64,000 nucleotides of DNA from CANKJK01 sp040081715 (GTDB taxonomy: Bacteria; Acidobacteriota; Vicinamibacteria; Vicinamibacterales; UBA2999): NCBI GenBank assembly GCA_040081715.1, contig JBEBFY010000009.1:62001-126000 (forward strand), in the 5' to 3' direction. Positions 25,368 through 33,947 of this stretch are shown here, piece after piece (position 1 is the first letter of the stretch; every line of letters begins with the position of its first letter). The notes beneath the pieces are model-generated. The model made no database searches. It was not told the origin of the DNA and was given only the letters and a program-made list of their open reading frames with translations. Made by a program: the position numbers and the translations under genes.

Positions 25368-26507
25368 CTATTTTCGGCGCAGGGGCTGCGAGAGTTTAAT
25401 GGCGGCGACGATCCGGTACGCGTAGTCCCAGTCGCCGTCGATGCGGTAGAAGCGCACGTTGGTGAGGAGACTCGCCTGTGGCGAGAGCACGATCCGCCGC
25501 GAAGCCGACATCTCCTTGTAGTCGCGGCTGGCCACGAGGCCACCGGAGAGCGGCAGCGACGCGTAGTTGGGATCGCCCTCCCACTTGATCACGTTGCTGC
25601 CGTGCCAGGCCATGAACAGGCCGTGCCAGTCGTTCCGGTCGAAGATGAGCTTCACCAGGGACGCCGACCCGTTCAGCCGCCGCGCCTTGTTGCCGCGATC
25701 CGGGTCGTACTTCGAGACGATGCCAAGGCCTTCCACGCGGAGCGTACCGCCGGCCACATCCACATCCACCCCTGCGCCCACGCCGCCGGCGAGGGAATCG
25801 CCCACGGTGCCCACATCGAAGAGCTGCCCGCCTTCATGCACCACATGCATCTGGCCGAGCGCACGCACGCGCAGGCGACCAAGCCGCACCACTACGGCGT
25901 GTCCATTGACCCCTGCGTCAATCCGCTCGCGCGCCTCGGACGTGTTGAGCCGCTGCCACGCCATCCAGCCGTCGTACTGCAGGGCGCCGGCTCGCTTCAG
26001 CATCTGTACGCCGAACTCGTAGGAGCGCGTCATCGAGAGGGTGTCGAGCTGCAATGCAGGAACGAGGCCGTGCGGTCCGGAGTCCTCCGGCCACAGTCCG
26101 GCGCCAGGGTCGCGGCCCATCTGGCCGCTGCGGATCGTGCCGATGGTGAACGTGCCGAAAGGGTTGTCGAGTTCAAGCGCCGCGACGGGCCGGAACTTCT
26201 CGAATGGATCGTCATCCCCTCCGACACTGTTGCTGTGCATGCCGCCGATGAAGCGGGCCTTTGACGACAGCGGGAACACGAGGTCGGCGCGCACCTGTGC
26301 ACCAAGCAACGTCTCGCCCAGCCGGTACGGGTTCTCGAGAAACTCCGTGTTGTCCGCGTAGATGAACGACCGGACCTCCAGCGTGATGGGCGGCTTGTCC
26401 GCGGGGGCCGGCGTCTGGGCGTGCAGGGCCGGGGCGGTGCCGAGCAGGGCGTACGCGCAGAAGACGCGCGCGCGCCAGGCGGCGCGTCTGTAACGGGTTG
26501 ACCGCAT
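25368..26507 (-). CDS. Putative outer-membrane porin-like protein
   Basis: The 379-residue product has a signal peptide ending in L-H-A-Q and then many short amphipathic stretches with aromatic ends, e.g. R-F-I-G-G-M-H-S-N-S-V-G-G, G-T-F-T-I-G-T-I-R-S-G-Q-M-G and D-Y-A-Y-R-I-V-A-A-I-K-L-S, as in 16-18-stranded barrels. The C-terminus (L-S-Q-P-L-R-R-K) lacks the final phenylalanine of classical porins, but the penultimate strand fits. No family can be named. Its ATG lies one base after the cupin stop, implying translational coupling. Confidence 0.6.
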   Translation of the reverse strand: MRSTRYRRAAWRARVFCAYALLGTAPALHAQTPAPADKPPITLEVRSFIYADNTEFLENPYRLGETLLGAQVRADLVFPLSSKARFIGGMHSNSVGGDDDPFEKFRPVAALELDNPFGTFTIGTIRSGQMGRDPGAGLWPEDSGPHGLVPALQLDTLSMTRSYEFGVQMLKRAGALQYDGWMAWQRLNTSEARERIDAGVNGHAVVVRLGRLRVRALGQMHVVHEGGQLFDVGTVGDSLAGGVGAGVDVDVAGGTLRVEGLGIVSKYDPDRGNKARRLNGSASLVKLIFDRNDWHGLFMAWHGSNVIKWEGDPNYASLPLSGGLVASRDYKEMSASRRIVLSPQASLLTNVRFYRIDGDWDYAYRIVAAIKLSQPLRRK

Positions 26508-26508
26508 G

Positions 26509-26856
26509 TCAGTCCTGTTTCGGGGTGGCGGTGGGACCGGGAGCCAGGACGGCCAGCACGAGCAGCCGCGCCTGCCCGGTGTTGTGCACGCCGTGCGGCA
26601 CGCCGTCGGGTGCCACGAGCAGCGCGCCGGCCGTCATCGGCAGAGTCTTGCCGTCGAGCAGGAACTGCCCGGCGCCCTCCACCACGTAATAGAGCTTGTC
26701 CATGCCCGCGTGCGCGTGGAGCGCATGCGCCTGGCCGGGTTCAAAGGCATTGAGTCCGACCAGCAGCCGGGACGATTCGAAGAGCGTGGCCTTGCCCATT
26801 TTCTCGGGCCGCCATTCGGCGTGGTCGCCGGGCCTGATCACCGTCGGGTGCACCAT
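26509..26856 (-). CDS. Cupin-domain protein
   Basis: The 115-residue single cupin has the two metal-binding motifs: H-A-L-H-A-H-A-G-M-D-K-L-Y-Y-V-V-E-G (three histidines and a glutamate) and A-P-D-G-V-P-H-G-V-H-N. Such proteins are small enzymes or sensors of unknown ligand. It is the first gene of an operon with the porin-like and M23 peptidase genes. ATG 26856 was chosen; ATG 26865 is possible. No clear ribosome-binding site is present. Confidence 0.85.
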   Translation of the reverse strand: MVHPTVIRPGDHAEWRPEKMGKATLFESSRLLVGLNAFEPGQAHALHAHAGMDKLYYVVEGAGQFLLDGKTLPMTAGALLVAPDGVPHGVHNTGQARLLVLAVLAPGPTATPKQD

Positions 26857-26933
26857 GGGGAGCATCGTACATGTACCCGCCGTGGCACGCCGCTCCGCGG
26901 CGCACGCCGGGGGCCCGGCGTCCGATCGGCTGA

Positions 26934-27854
26934 CTACGGCTTCCTGGTGGCGACGAAGGGGGTCGCGTTGCCCATCAGGTCCAGCTCGCCTTCCACTTTG
27001 GTGCCCGCGCCATCGAGCTTGCCACGGTGCAGCAACGTGAGCGACACAGGCTGCGAGATTGCGAAACCGAAGCTGACGTCGTCGCCTTCGATCTTGCCGT
27101 TCGCCGGAAGATTCGCGAACGGGCCTGGACCATTGCAGGTGCCACCAAGCTTCGCGCCGTCCTGCGTGAAGGTGCAGACCAGCTTCATGGCGTTGCCCAT
27201 CATGTTGGTGGCCACGTCCCACGCCCCGGCCATCTGGCGGGCATTCTCCACGGCCTTGGCGACGACCACCGGCGCGGGACGCGCCGGAACGGTCTTGCCA
27301 AGCGCCACGGCGGTAATGACCGCGTCGGGACCAGGTTGCGCGATCGGCGCGGTCACGCGCACGGGCGTGCCCGCCTTCGCGCCACCCAGCGTCGTGGCCA
27401 CCGCGGCGGGAACCCTCGTGGCAAACGTCATTGTCTTGTTCGCGGCATCCACACCCACGAACTTCGCGCGGACAAGATACCCGCTCTCGGCCACGGTAGC
27501 CTTCTCGCCGGTGACGTAACGGACCGCGTCGGCCTCGCCCTTGTACGCGGTCCACGCCAGCACGACGCGATCGCCGGCCTTGAAGTCCTTGGCACGCGCG
27601 GCCACGTGCGGCTCCACGCGAGCCTTCGCGGTGAGCATCCGGGTTGCGGCGTCAAACGACACCACATCCGCGTACCAACCGAACGCGGACGGTGCGAACG
27701 TGGCGGTGGCGACCTTCGGCGTCACGGTCTTCACGTCCGGCGTGGCGGCCGGCGTCTGTGCGGCTGAGGCAACGGCGGCGGCCACAACCAGCGTGGCGGC
27801 CGCGAAACCGGTGCGAAGTCTCGATGTCGTGGTGTGCATGCGCATGATCCTCAC
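26934..27854 (-). CDS. Exported protein of unknown function
   Basis: The product (306 residues from GTG, 303 from ATG 27845) has a signal peptide ending V-A-S-A-A-Q-T and two visible parts. Residues 60-200 look like repeated beta segments with D-R-V-V-L-A-W, F-V-G-V-D-A-A-N-K-T-M-T and V-I-T-A-V-A-L-G. The C-terminal third (from M-A-G-A-W-D-V) resembles a small lipocalin-like domain with one cysteine pair (L-V-C-T-F-T, G-T-C-N-G). The GTG start overlaps the stop of the ankyrin gene by four bases, so it belongs to the same operon as that exported protein. Confidence 0.7.
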   Translation of the reverse strand: MRIMRMHTTTSRLRTGFAAATLVVAAAVASAAQTPAATPDVKTVTPKVATATFAPSAFGWYADVVSFDAATRMLTAKARVEPHVAARAKDFKAGDRVVLAWTAYKGEADAVRYVTGEKATVAESGYLVRAKFVGVDAANKTMTFATRVPAAVATTLGGAKAGTPVRVTAPIAQPGPDAVITAVALGKTVPARPAPVVVAKAVENARQMAGAWDVATNMMGNAMKLVCTFTQDGAKLGGTCNGPGPFANLPANGKIEGDDVSFGFAISQPVSLTLLHRGKLDGAGTKVEGELDLMGNATPFVATRKP

Positions 27855-29431
27855 TTGCCTCCCGCTGCGTTGGCGCCGCCGAGCTCACCGGAACCGGTGT
27901 ACTTGTGCTCAGGAATCGTCAGCCCCTTGGCGCGCATGGCCTTTTCGATGACCTCGGCCAGCTCCGGCTGCACGTGGTAGGTGACGCCGAGACCTGATCC
28001 GCGCGCATGCTCGAGCGCTGTCTGGCCATCTGGTCCCTTGACGTCGAGCGGAATGTTCTGCGCGATGAGCCACTCCACCAGCCCCCTGGCCCCTCTGATG
28101 ACCGCACCATGCAGCGCCGTGGCACCATTCCAGCCACCACCGCCAAACCCGCCGCCGCCGCCGCCCAGTTTCGCCACGGCGTTGACGTCATTGCCGAGGC
28201 TGGCAAGCAGCTTCACGGCTTCGAGCGCCTCTTCCGGGGTCCCGGGTGATTCGCCGATGGCGTACCCCACGCCGGCGGCCGCGAGCAGCGGCGTGACGTT
28301 CTGTGTGGTCCCGACCTTCGGATCGGCGCCGTTCTCGAGGAGGAACTTCATGAACTCGACATCGCAGTTCTTGGACGAGATGTAGAACGGCGTGCCCCCC
28401 TGCCAGTTGATCGACTGGAAGTAGCCAACCGCCATGTGTGTCGGGTTGTAGCTCGCGCTCTTGTAATCGAGCCGGTCGTTGACCTTGGCACCCTTGGCGA
28501 GCAGCCGCTTGGCCAGCTCAATCGAGGTGATGTTGCCCGTGGGCTTACGAGGCATCCAGGCCGACAGACCGCGGTTCTCCGCGCGGCGCATGAACGCCAC
28601 CAGGTGCAGCGGGCGGCCGCGGGGGTCGTTGGTGTTGGCGTCCGCGCCGCGCTCGAGCAGCGCCGCAGCCAGTTCCCAGTGGGCGTTGATGATGGCCAGG
28701 CCGAGGCTGGTCGTGCCGTCCGGGCCCGTGGCCTTCAGGTTAGCGCCCAGATCGAGCAGAGCCGCTGTGGCTGGAATGTCGCCGGCCCGGATGGAGAACA
28801 TCAGCGGGGTGATGCCCGTGGAGGACTTCGCCTCGATGTCGCTGCCGGCTTCAACCAGCACCCGGATCGCAGCGGGATGGCCTTCCGCGGCCGCCCACAT
28901 CAGCGCGGTCTGGCCCCGGACCGCGTCCTTGGCGTTGGGGTCCGCGCCATAGGCGAGCAGGCGCTGGAGCACGCCGCGGTGACCCGACATGGCGCCGATC
29001 ATCAGCACTGTTTCGCCGGAATCTGCCCGCGTGGTGTGGGCATCCGCTCCAGCCCGGAGGAGCGCCTCGAGCGCCGCATCGTGGCCGTTGGTGGCCGCCA
29101 GCCAGATCGGGGCGACACCGTACCGGTTCTTCGCGTTGACGTTGGCTTTCGCCCGGATGAGCGCCTTGACCAGGTCCAGATTCCCGTGCTGGACGGCCCA
29201 GTGCAGGGCCGTGGTGCCGTCGTGCTCCGTGCCGTTGACGTCGGTTCCCGGCCTGGACAGCAGCAACCGCACCGTGGGGGTGTCACCAGCCTTGGCGGCC
29301 TGAACAAGGGGACTGGTATCGCCGTCCGCCGCCAGGGCAAGGGTGCGTCCCGACAGGAGCAGCACGGCAGCCACCGCGCCACGCCCCACCATGCTGGCCC
29401 ACCGGCCCCACCGGAAGTATTCTGGCGTCAT
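27851..29431 (-). CDS. Exported ankyrin-repeat protein, locus 1
   Basis: The 526-residue protein has an N-terminal hydrophobic export signal (about 14-35) followed by roughly ten ankyrin repeats with the hallmark D-G-T-T-A-L-H-W-A, L-L-x-x-G-A-D and G-x-T-P-L-x-x-A patterns. A glycine-rich insert (G6-F-G4-W) interrupts repeats near 425-437. ATG 29431 follows AGGAGA by nine bases. It is divergent from the DUF1592-DUF1552 operon with 126 bases between start codons, and overlaps a downstream exported protein gene. Ankyrin repeats bind proteins; the nearby exported cytochrome-type proteins are obvious candidate partners. Confidence 0.88.
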   Translation of the reverse strand: MTPEYFRWGRWASMVGRGAVAAVLLLSGRTLALAADGDTSPLVQAAKAGDTPTVRLLLSRPGTDVNGTEHDGTTALHWAVQHGNLDLVKALIRAKANVNAKNRYGVAPIWLAATNGHDAALEALLRAGADAHTTRADSGETVLMIGAMSGHRGVLQRLLAYGADPNAKDAVRGQTALMWAAAEGHPAAIRVLVEAGSDIEAKSSTGITPLMFSIRAGDIPATAALLDLGANLKATGPDGTTSLGLAIINAHWELAAALLERGADANTNDPRGRPLHLVAFMRRAENRGLSAWMPRKPTGNITSIELAKRLLAKGAKVNDRLDYKSASYNPTHMAVGYFQSINWQGGTPFYISSKNCDVEFMKFLLENGADPKVGTTQNVTPLLAAAGVGYAIGESPGTPEEALEAVKLLASLGNDVNAVAKLGGGGGGFGGGGWNGATALHGAVIRGARGLVEWLIAQNIPLDVKGPDGQTALEHARGSGLGVTYHVQPELAEVIEKAMRAKGLTIPEHKYTGSGELGGANAAGGK

Positions 29432-29557
29432 AGGTCTAAGTCTCCTGGAATCCCGTTTGAACTTTGTTAAGATTACCGCGTCCAAAGGCAATACGCGAAT
29501 GGGCGGGCCAGGGTTTCAGCCGGCGCTCCGCGGGACATGACAACAGGAGTGGTGCAG
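29432..29557. promoter_or_regulatory. Divergent intergenic region between ankyrin and DUF1592 genes
   Basis: This 126-base gap must hold the promoters for both operons. The most AT-rich part (29452-29485) contains TTGAAC and TTGTTA on the plus strand and TTGCCT with TAACAA 16 bases later on the minus strand as weak candidates. No convincing operator palindrome was seen. Confidence 0.4.
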
Positions 29558-32002
29558 ATGAGAGTTCCGGTCCTTGGTGTGATGGTGTTGGCAGCGGCGC
29601 TCGTTGCCGCGGCTCAGTCCGAGGCGCGCCCCCAGGCGGCCACTGCCCCGGCGGCACCGGCCGTGAATACACGGGCAACGGTCGATAAGTATTGCGTCAC
29701 CTGCCACAACGACCGGAGCAAGGTTGGCGGGCTGTCACTCCAGAAGACGGACCTCGCGGACGTCCGCGCCAACGGTGAGGTGCTCGAGAAGGTTGTCAGG
29801 AAGCTGCGCGGCGGCGTGATGCCCCCGGCGGGTTCGGCCCGGCCAGACGCGGCGACCTACGTCGCCTTCCGTCAGACCGTCGAGAAGCAGCTCGACCAGG
29901 CCGCGGCCGAGCGGCCGAATCCCGGCCGCACGGAAGGCCTGCACCGACTGAACCGGGCGGAGTACGCGAACGTGATTCGCGACCTGCTCGACCTGGACGG
30001 CATCAACTACACCACCCTGCTGCCCGGTGACGACGCGAGCTACGGCTTCGACAACATCGCCGGCGTGCTCGGCATGTCGCCGACCCACCTGGACCAGTAT
30101 CTGAGCACCGCGCGCACCGTAAGCCGGGCCGCGGTCGGTGACGTGACGTTGCCGCCGAGTGGCGAGACCATCATCCTGCGCCCGGACCTGTCGCAGGACA
30201 GCCGCCTCGAGGACATGCCGTTCGGCACCCGCGGCGGGCAGAAGCTCCGCCGCTTCTTCCCCGTCAATGGCGACTACATCATCCGCTTCCAGGCCTTCAC
30301 GGGCGTCGGCAACTCGGAAGAGGAACCCAACTTCATCGAGCTGACGGTGGACGGTGAGCGCGTCTTCTACGAGAAGATGAAGCAGAAGCCGATCAAGCAC
30401 ACGATGACCGGCGCCGACATCCAGGCCAACACCGACTGGGAAGTGCGCGTGCCGGTGAAGGCCGGGTTGCGCGACATCACGGTGACCTTCGTGCAGACCA
30501 CCTCGGGGCAGCTCGAAGATCTCCTGCAGCCCTTCCTGCGGCCGCCTGGCGTGTCCTCCTTCCGACTCACCCGCATGGGTGGCAATTCGGGTCCGTATGT
30601 CGGGCAGATGTCGTTCACGGGCCCGTTCGGCACCACGACGGCCGGTGACACGTCGAGCCGCCGCCGCATCTTCAGTTGCAAGCCGGCGAGCGCCGCGGCC
30701 GAGGAGCCCTGCGCGCGGACGATCCTCTCTACCGTCGCTCGACGCGCCTATCGCCGGCCCGTGACCACGGCCGACGTGGACGCGCTGATGGTCTTCTACA
30801 AGAAGGGCCGCCAGGAAGGGACATTTGAGACCGGCGTGCAGGTGGGGCTCGAGCGCCTGCTGGCCAGCCCGGATTTCCTCTTCCGGATTGAGGAGGACCG
30901 CACGGCCCCCGCGGGCCAGGCCGCCAGGGTGAGCAACCTGGAGATGGCCTCGCGGCTGTCATTCTTCCTCTGGAGCAGCATCCCCGACGACCAGTTACTG
31001 GACGTGGCGACCAAGGGTCTGCTGAGCGACCCGAAGATGCTGGAGCAGCAGACGCTGCGCATGCTGAAGGACCCGAAGTCGTCCGCGCTCATCAGCAACT
31101 TCGCCGGGCAGTGGCTGCGCCTGCGCAACATGCCGGGCATCGACCGCAACCCGCAGATGTTCCCGGACTTCGACGACAACCTGCGCCAGGCCATGCGCAA
31201 GGAAACCGAGCTGCTGTTCGACGCGGTGATCCGCGAGGATCGCAACGTGGTGGACCTGCTGACCTCGGACTTCACCTTCGTCAACGAGCGCCTCGCCCGG
31301 CACTACGGCATCAAGGGCGTCTACGGCAGCCACTTCCGCCGGGTGCCCGTCGCGGACCCGAACCGCCGAGGGCTGCTGGGCCAGGCCAGCATCCTCACGG
31401 TGACGTCGCAGTCCAACCGCACGTCGCCGGTAACGCGCGGCAAGTGGGTGCTCGAGAACCTGCTCGGCGTCCCGCCGCCGGCGCCGCCCGCCAACGTGCC
31501 GGCGCTCGAGGCCACCGAGGCCAAGGGCACGTTGCGCCAGCGCATGGAACAGCACCGGAAGAACCCGGTGTGCGCGTCCTGCCACCAGATCATGGACCCG
31601 CTCGGGTTCGCGATGGAGAACTTCGACCCGCTCGGCCAGTGGCGCACGCAGGATGAAGGCCATCCGGTGGACACGGCTGGCACCATGCCGGATGGCAGCA
31701 AGTTCAGTGGTGTGGACGGCCTGCGCGCGGCGCTCCTCGCCAAGTCGGACGTGTTCGTCGAGACGTTCGTGGAAAAGCTGCTGGTCTACTCGCTGGGGCG
31801 CGGGGTGGAGTACTACGACGCCCCCACGGTCCGGCAGATTGCACGAAACGCGGCCCCGCAGCACAACCGGTTCTCTAAGTTGATTCTGGGTGTGGTGAAG
31901 AGCACGCCGTTCCAGATGCGCGCGTCGTCGGGAGCGCCGGTCGCGGTTGGTACATCGGCACAAGCACAGTCGCAGGCGGCCCCCGCCGCCCGCGCGAACT
32001 AG
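29558..32002 (+). CDS. DUF1592 multi-domain c-type cytochrome, locus 1
   Basis: The 814-residue exported protein has a signal peptide, a heme c site C-V-T-C-H near residue 47, then the Planctomycete-type domain series DUF1587, DUF1595, DUF1592, DUF1588 and DUF1585. A second C-A-S-C-H lies in the DUF1588 part (N-P-V-C-A-S-C-H-x-x-M-D-P-L-G-F). Two covalent hemes are therefore expected. The function of the family is unproven; a periplasmic redox or degradation role is assumed. I chose ATG 29558, eight bases after AGGAG, over ATG 29537. The DUF1552 gene follows 11 bases later. Confidence 0.9.
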   Translation: MRVPVLGVMVLAAALVAAAQSEARPQAATAPAAPAVNTRATVDKYCVTCHNDRSKVGGLSLQKTDLADVRANGEVLEKVVRKLRGGVMPPAGSARPDAATYVAFRQTVEKQLDQAAAERPNPGRTEGLHRLNRAEYANVIRDLLDLDGINYTTLLPGDDASYGFDNIAGVLGMSPTHLDQYLSTARTVSRAAVGDVTLPPSGETIILRPDLSQDSRLEDMPFGTRGGQKLRRFFPVNGDYIIRFQAFTGVGNSEEEPNFIELTVDGERVFYEKMKQKPIKHTMTGADIQANTDWEVRVPVKAGLRDITVTFVQTTSGQLEDLLQPFLRPPGVSSFRLTRMGGNSGPYVGQMSFTGPFGTTTAGDTSSRRRIFSCKPASAAAEEPCARTILSTVARRAYRRPVTTADVDALMVFYKKGRQEGTFETGVQVGLERLLASPDFLFRIEEDRTAPAGQAARVSNLEMASRLSFFLWSSIPDDQLLDVATKGLLSDPKMLEQQTLRMLKDPKSSALISNFAGQWLRLRNMPGIDRNPQMFPDFDDNLRQAMRKETELLFDAVIREDRNVVDLLTSDFTFVNERLARHYGIKGVYGSHFRRVPVADPNRRGLLGQASILTVTSQSNRTSPVTRGKWVLENLLGVPPPAPPANVPALEATEAKGTLRQRMEQHRKNPVCASCHQIMDPLGFAMENFDPLGQWRTQDEGHPVDTAGTMPDGSKFSGVDGLRAALLAKSDVFVETFVEKLLVYSLGRGVEYYDAPTVRQIARNAAPQHNRFSKLILGVVKSTPFQMRASSGAPVAVGTSAQAQSQAAPAARAN

Positions 32003-32013
32003 GAGACATAGAC

Positions 32014-33369
32014 ATGTTCGTGTCAAAGCTCGCCCTCCCCCGCCGCACATTCCTCCGTGGAGCCGGCACGGTACTGGCGCTCCCGCTGCTCGACGCCATG
32101 GTCCCCGCGCTGACGCCGATTGCCAGGACCGCGGCCGCGCCGGTGGTCCGCATGGGCTTCATCTATCGCCCGAATGGCTACATCCGTCAGTTCTGGACAC
32201 CCGATAAGGCGGGTGCCAACCCTGCCTTCAAGCGCTCGCTCGCGGCCCTGGAGCCGTTCCGCGACCGCACCCTCATCGTCTCCGGCCTCGCCAACCTCGA
32301 GGCCGAAGCCAAGGGCTCCTCGCCCGGCCCGCACTCCCGGAGCAGCGCCGCCTGGATGACGGGCACGCACGCCAAGCAGACCGAAGGTGCGGACGTGCAG
32401 GCGGGCATCAGCGCGGATCAGGTGGCGGCCAAGGTGCTCGGCAAGAACACGGTCCTGCCGTCCCTCGAACTGGCCATCGAACAGAACGAGCAGATGGTCG
32501 GCAACTGCGAAGCCGGCTACAGCTGCCTCTACCAGAACACGATCTCCTGGCGCACGCCGACCACCCCGCTGCCGATGGAAACCCATCCCCGCGTGGTGTT
32601 CCAGCGGCTCTTCGGCGACGGGGGCACGCCGGCCCAGCAGCGGCGCCAGCTCGAAACGAGCGGCAGCATTCTGGACGCCGTAACCGAGCGCCTCGGGCAG
32701 CTCTCGAAGAAGCTGGGGCCTGGCGACCGGGCCAGGCTCGAGCAGTACACCGAGTCGGTCCGCGAAATCGAGACGCGCATCGACAAGGCCGAGAAGCGCA
32801 CGGCTGATTCGTCAGTCGAGGTGCCCGACCGCCCGAGCGACATCCCCAGCGGGTTCGAGGAGCACGTCAAGCTGATGTTCGACCTGCAGGCCGCGGCCTT
32901 CCAGGCGGACATCACGCGCGTCATCGCCTTCCAGCTGGCTCGTGAACTGAGCCCGCGCACCTATCCGCAGATTGGCGTGAACGGACAGCACCACGCCACG
33001 TCGCACCACGGCAACGCCGCCGGGAAGATCAACGACGTCGGCAAGATTGACGCGTATCACATCGAGCTGGTGTCCCACTACCTTGGCAAGCTCCGCTCCA
33101 TCAAGGAGGGCGACAGCAACCTGCTCGACAACTCGATCATCCTGCTGGGCGGGGGCCTCGGGAACCCGAACGAGCACGCCATCATCGACCTGTCGAACCT
33201 GGTGTTCGGCGGCGGTGGCGGCAAGATCAAGGGCAACCGGCACCTGGCCTACAAGATCGAGGACTACACACCGGAGGCCAACCTCGTGATCTCGCTGCTG
33301 GATCGCGCAGGCGTGCCGGTCGACAAGCTCGGCGACAGCACGGGCCAGCTCAAGGAAATCGACGTCTAG
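32014..33369 (+). CDS. DUF1552 protein with Tat signal, locus 1
   Basis: The 451-residue protein begins with a twin-arginine signal, R-R-T-F-L-R-G-A-G, so it is exported folded, probably with a cofactor or metal. The DUF1552 body contains F-I-Y-R-P-N-G, S-A-A-W-M-T-G, Y-S-C-L-Y-Q-N-T-I-S-W and H-H-A-T-S-H-H-G-N, the last a histidine cluster that could hold a metal; the fold is thought to be sulfatase-like (inference). It is co-transcribed with the DUF1592 cytochrome and ends before a strong terminator. Confidence 0.9.
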   Translation: MFVSKLALPRRTFLRGAGTVLALPLLDAMVPALTPIARTAAAPVVRMGFIYRPNGYIRQFWTPDKAGANPAFKRSLAALEPFRDRTLIVSGLANLEAEAKGSSPGPHSRSSAAWMTGTHAKQTEGADVQAGISADQVAAKVLGKNTVLPSLELAIEQNEQMVGNCEAGYSCLYQNTISWRTPTTPLPMETHPRVVFQRLFGDGGTPAQQRRQLETSGSILDAVTERLGQLSKKLGPGDRARLEQYTESVREIETRIDKAEKRTADSSVEVPDRPSDIPSGFEEHVKLMFDLQAAAFQADITRVIAFQLARELSPRTYPQIGVNGQHHATSHHGNAAGKINDVGKIDAYHIELVSHYLGKLRSIKEGDSNLLDNSIILLGGGLGNPNEHAIIDLSNLVFGGGGGKIKGNRHLAYKIEDYTPEANLVISLLDRAGVPVDKLGDSTGQLKEIDV

Positions 33370-33394
33370 CGCCCGGCCGGATCGGGTCACGGAG

Positions 33395-33420
33395 AAGGCC
33401 GGGGGTATCCCCGGCCTTTT
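33395..33420 (+). terminator. Rho-independent terminator after DUF1552
   Basis: GGCCGGGG (33397-33404) and CCCCGGCC (33409-33416) pair perfectly around a GTAT loop and are followed by TTTTCTGTTTTC. This is the clearest intrinsic terminator in the window and separates the DUF1592-DUF1552 operon from the ferredoxin gene. Confidence 0.92.
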
Positions 33421-33452
33421 CTGTTTTCTCCCGTTGTATTAAGCTTTCGCGC

Positions 33453-33824
33453 ATGCCGTTCATCATCACTGACCCCTGTATCGACACGAAAGACACCGCG
33501 TGCGTTGACGTCTGCCCGGTTGACTGCATTCATCCCCGCAAGGATGAGCCGGAGTACGAAGCGGCGAACATGCTCTACATCCACCCGGAAGAGTGCATCG
33601 ATTGCGGTGCCTGCGTGCCGGCGTGCCCCGTGTTGGCGATCTACGACAGCGTGGACTCGACCCCGGAGAGCCAGAAGGATCTCATTGAGGCCAACATGGT
33701 GTATCGGCTCGGTGATGCCGATGCCATGGCCCAGGGTGAGGCGATCGTCGCGGCACACCGCTTGAAGGAACCGGCGCTGATGGCGATTCCGGGACCCGAG
33801 CGCGCGGCGGCCCACCAGAAGTAG
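33453..33824 (+). CDS. fdxA: Seven-iron ferredoxin (3Fe-4S/4Fe-4S, FdxA-like)
   Basis: The 123-residue protein has the cysteine pattern C9-x7-C17-x3-C21-P-x2-C25 and C48-x2-C51-x2-C54-x3-C58-P, as in Azotobacter-type ferredoxin I with one 3Fe-4S and one 4Fe-4S cluster. It is a small cytoplasmic electron carrier. It sits alone between two hairpin terminators, so it has its own promoter, in the short AT-richer gap 33420-33452. Its electron partners are not evident locally. Confidence 0.92.
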   Translation: MPFIITDPCIDTKDTACVDVCPVDCIHPRKDEPEYEAANMLYIHPEECIDCGACVPACPVLAIYDSVDSTPESQKDLIEANMVYRLGDADAMAQGEAIVAAHRLKEPALMAIPGPERAAAHQK

Positions 33825-33843
33825 GCTCTCCACAACCTCACAT

Positions 33844-33866
33844 GGCGCCCCGCTCCGCGGGGCGCC
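33844..33866. terminator. Hairpin after the ferredoxin gene
   Basis: GGCGCCCCGC and GCGGGGCGCC form a perfect 10-bp stem with a three-base loop, 20 bases after the stop. There is no T-run, but the stem is very stable and lies between converging genes. Confidence 0.7.
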
Positions 33867-33947
33867 TCGTCGTGCGCCGCACAGGACGCCCGAGGTGTGC
33901 CTGCCGTCAGGCCGTAAGGGCTTCCCCGACCTGTTTCAGCAGGTTCC

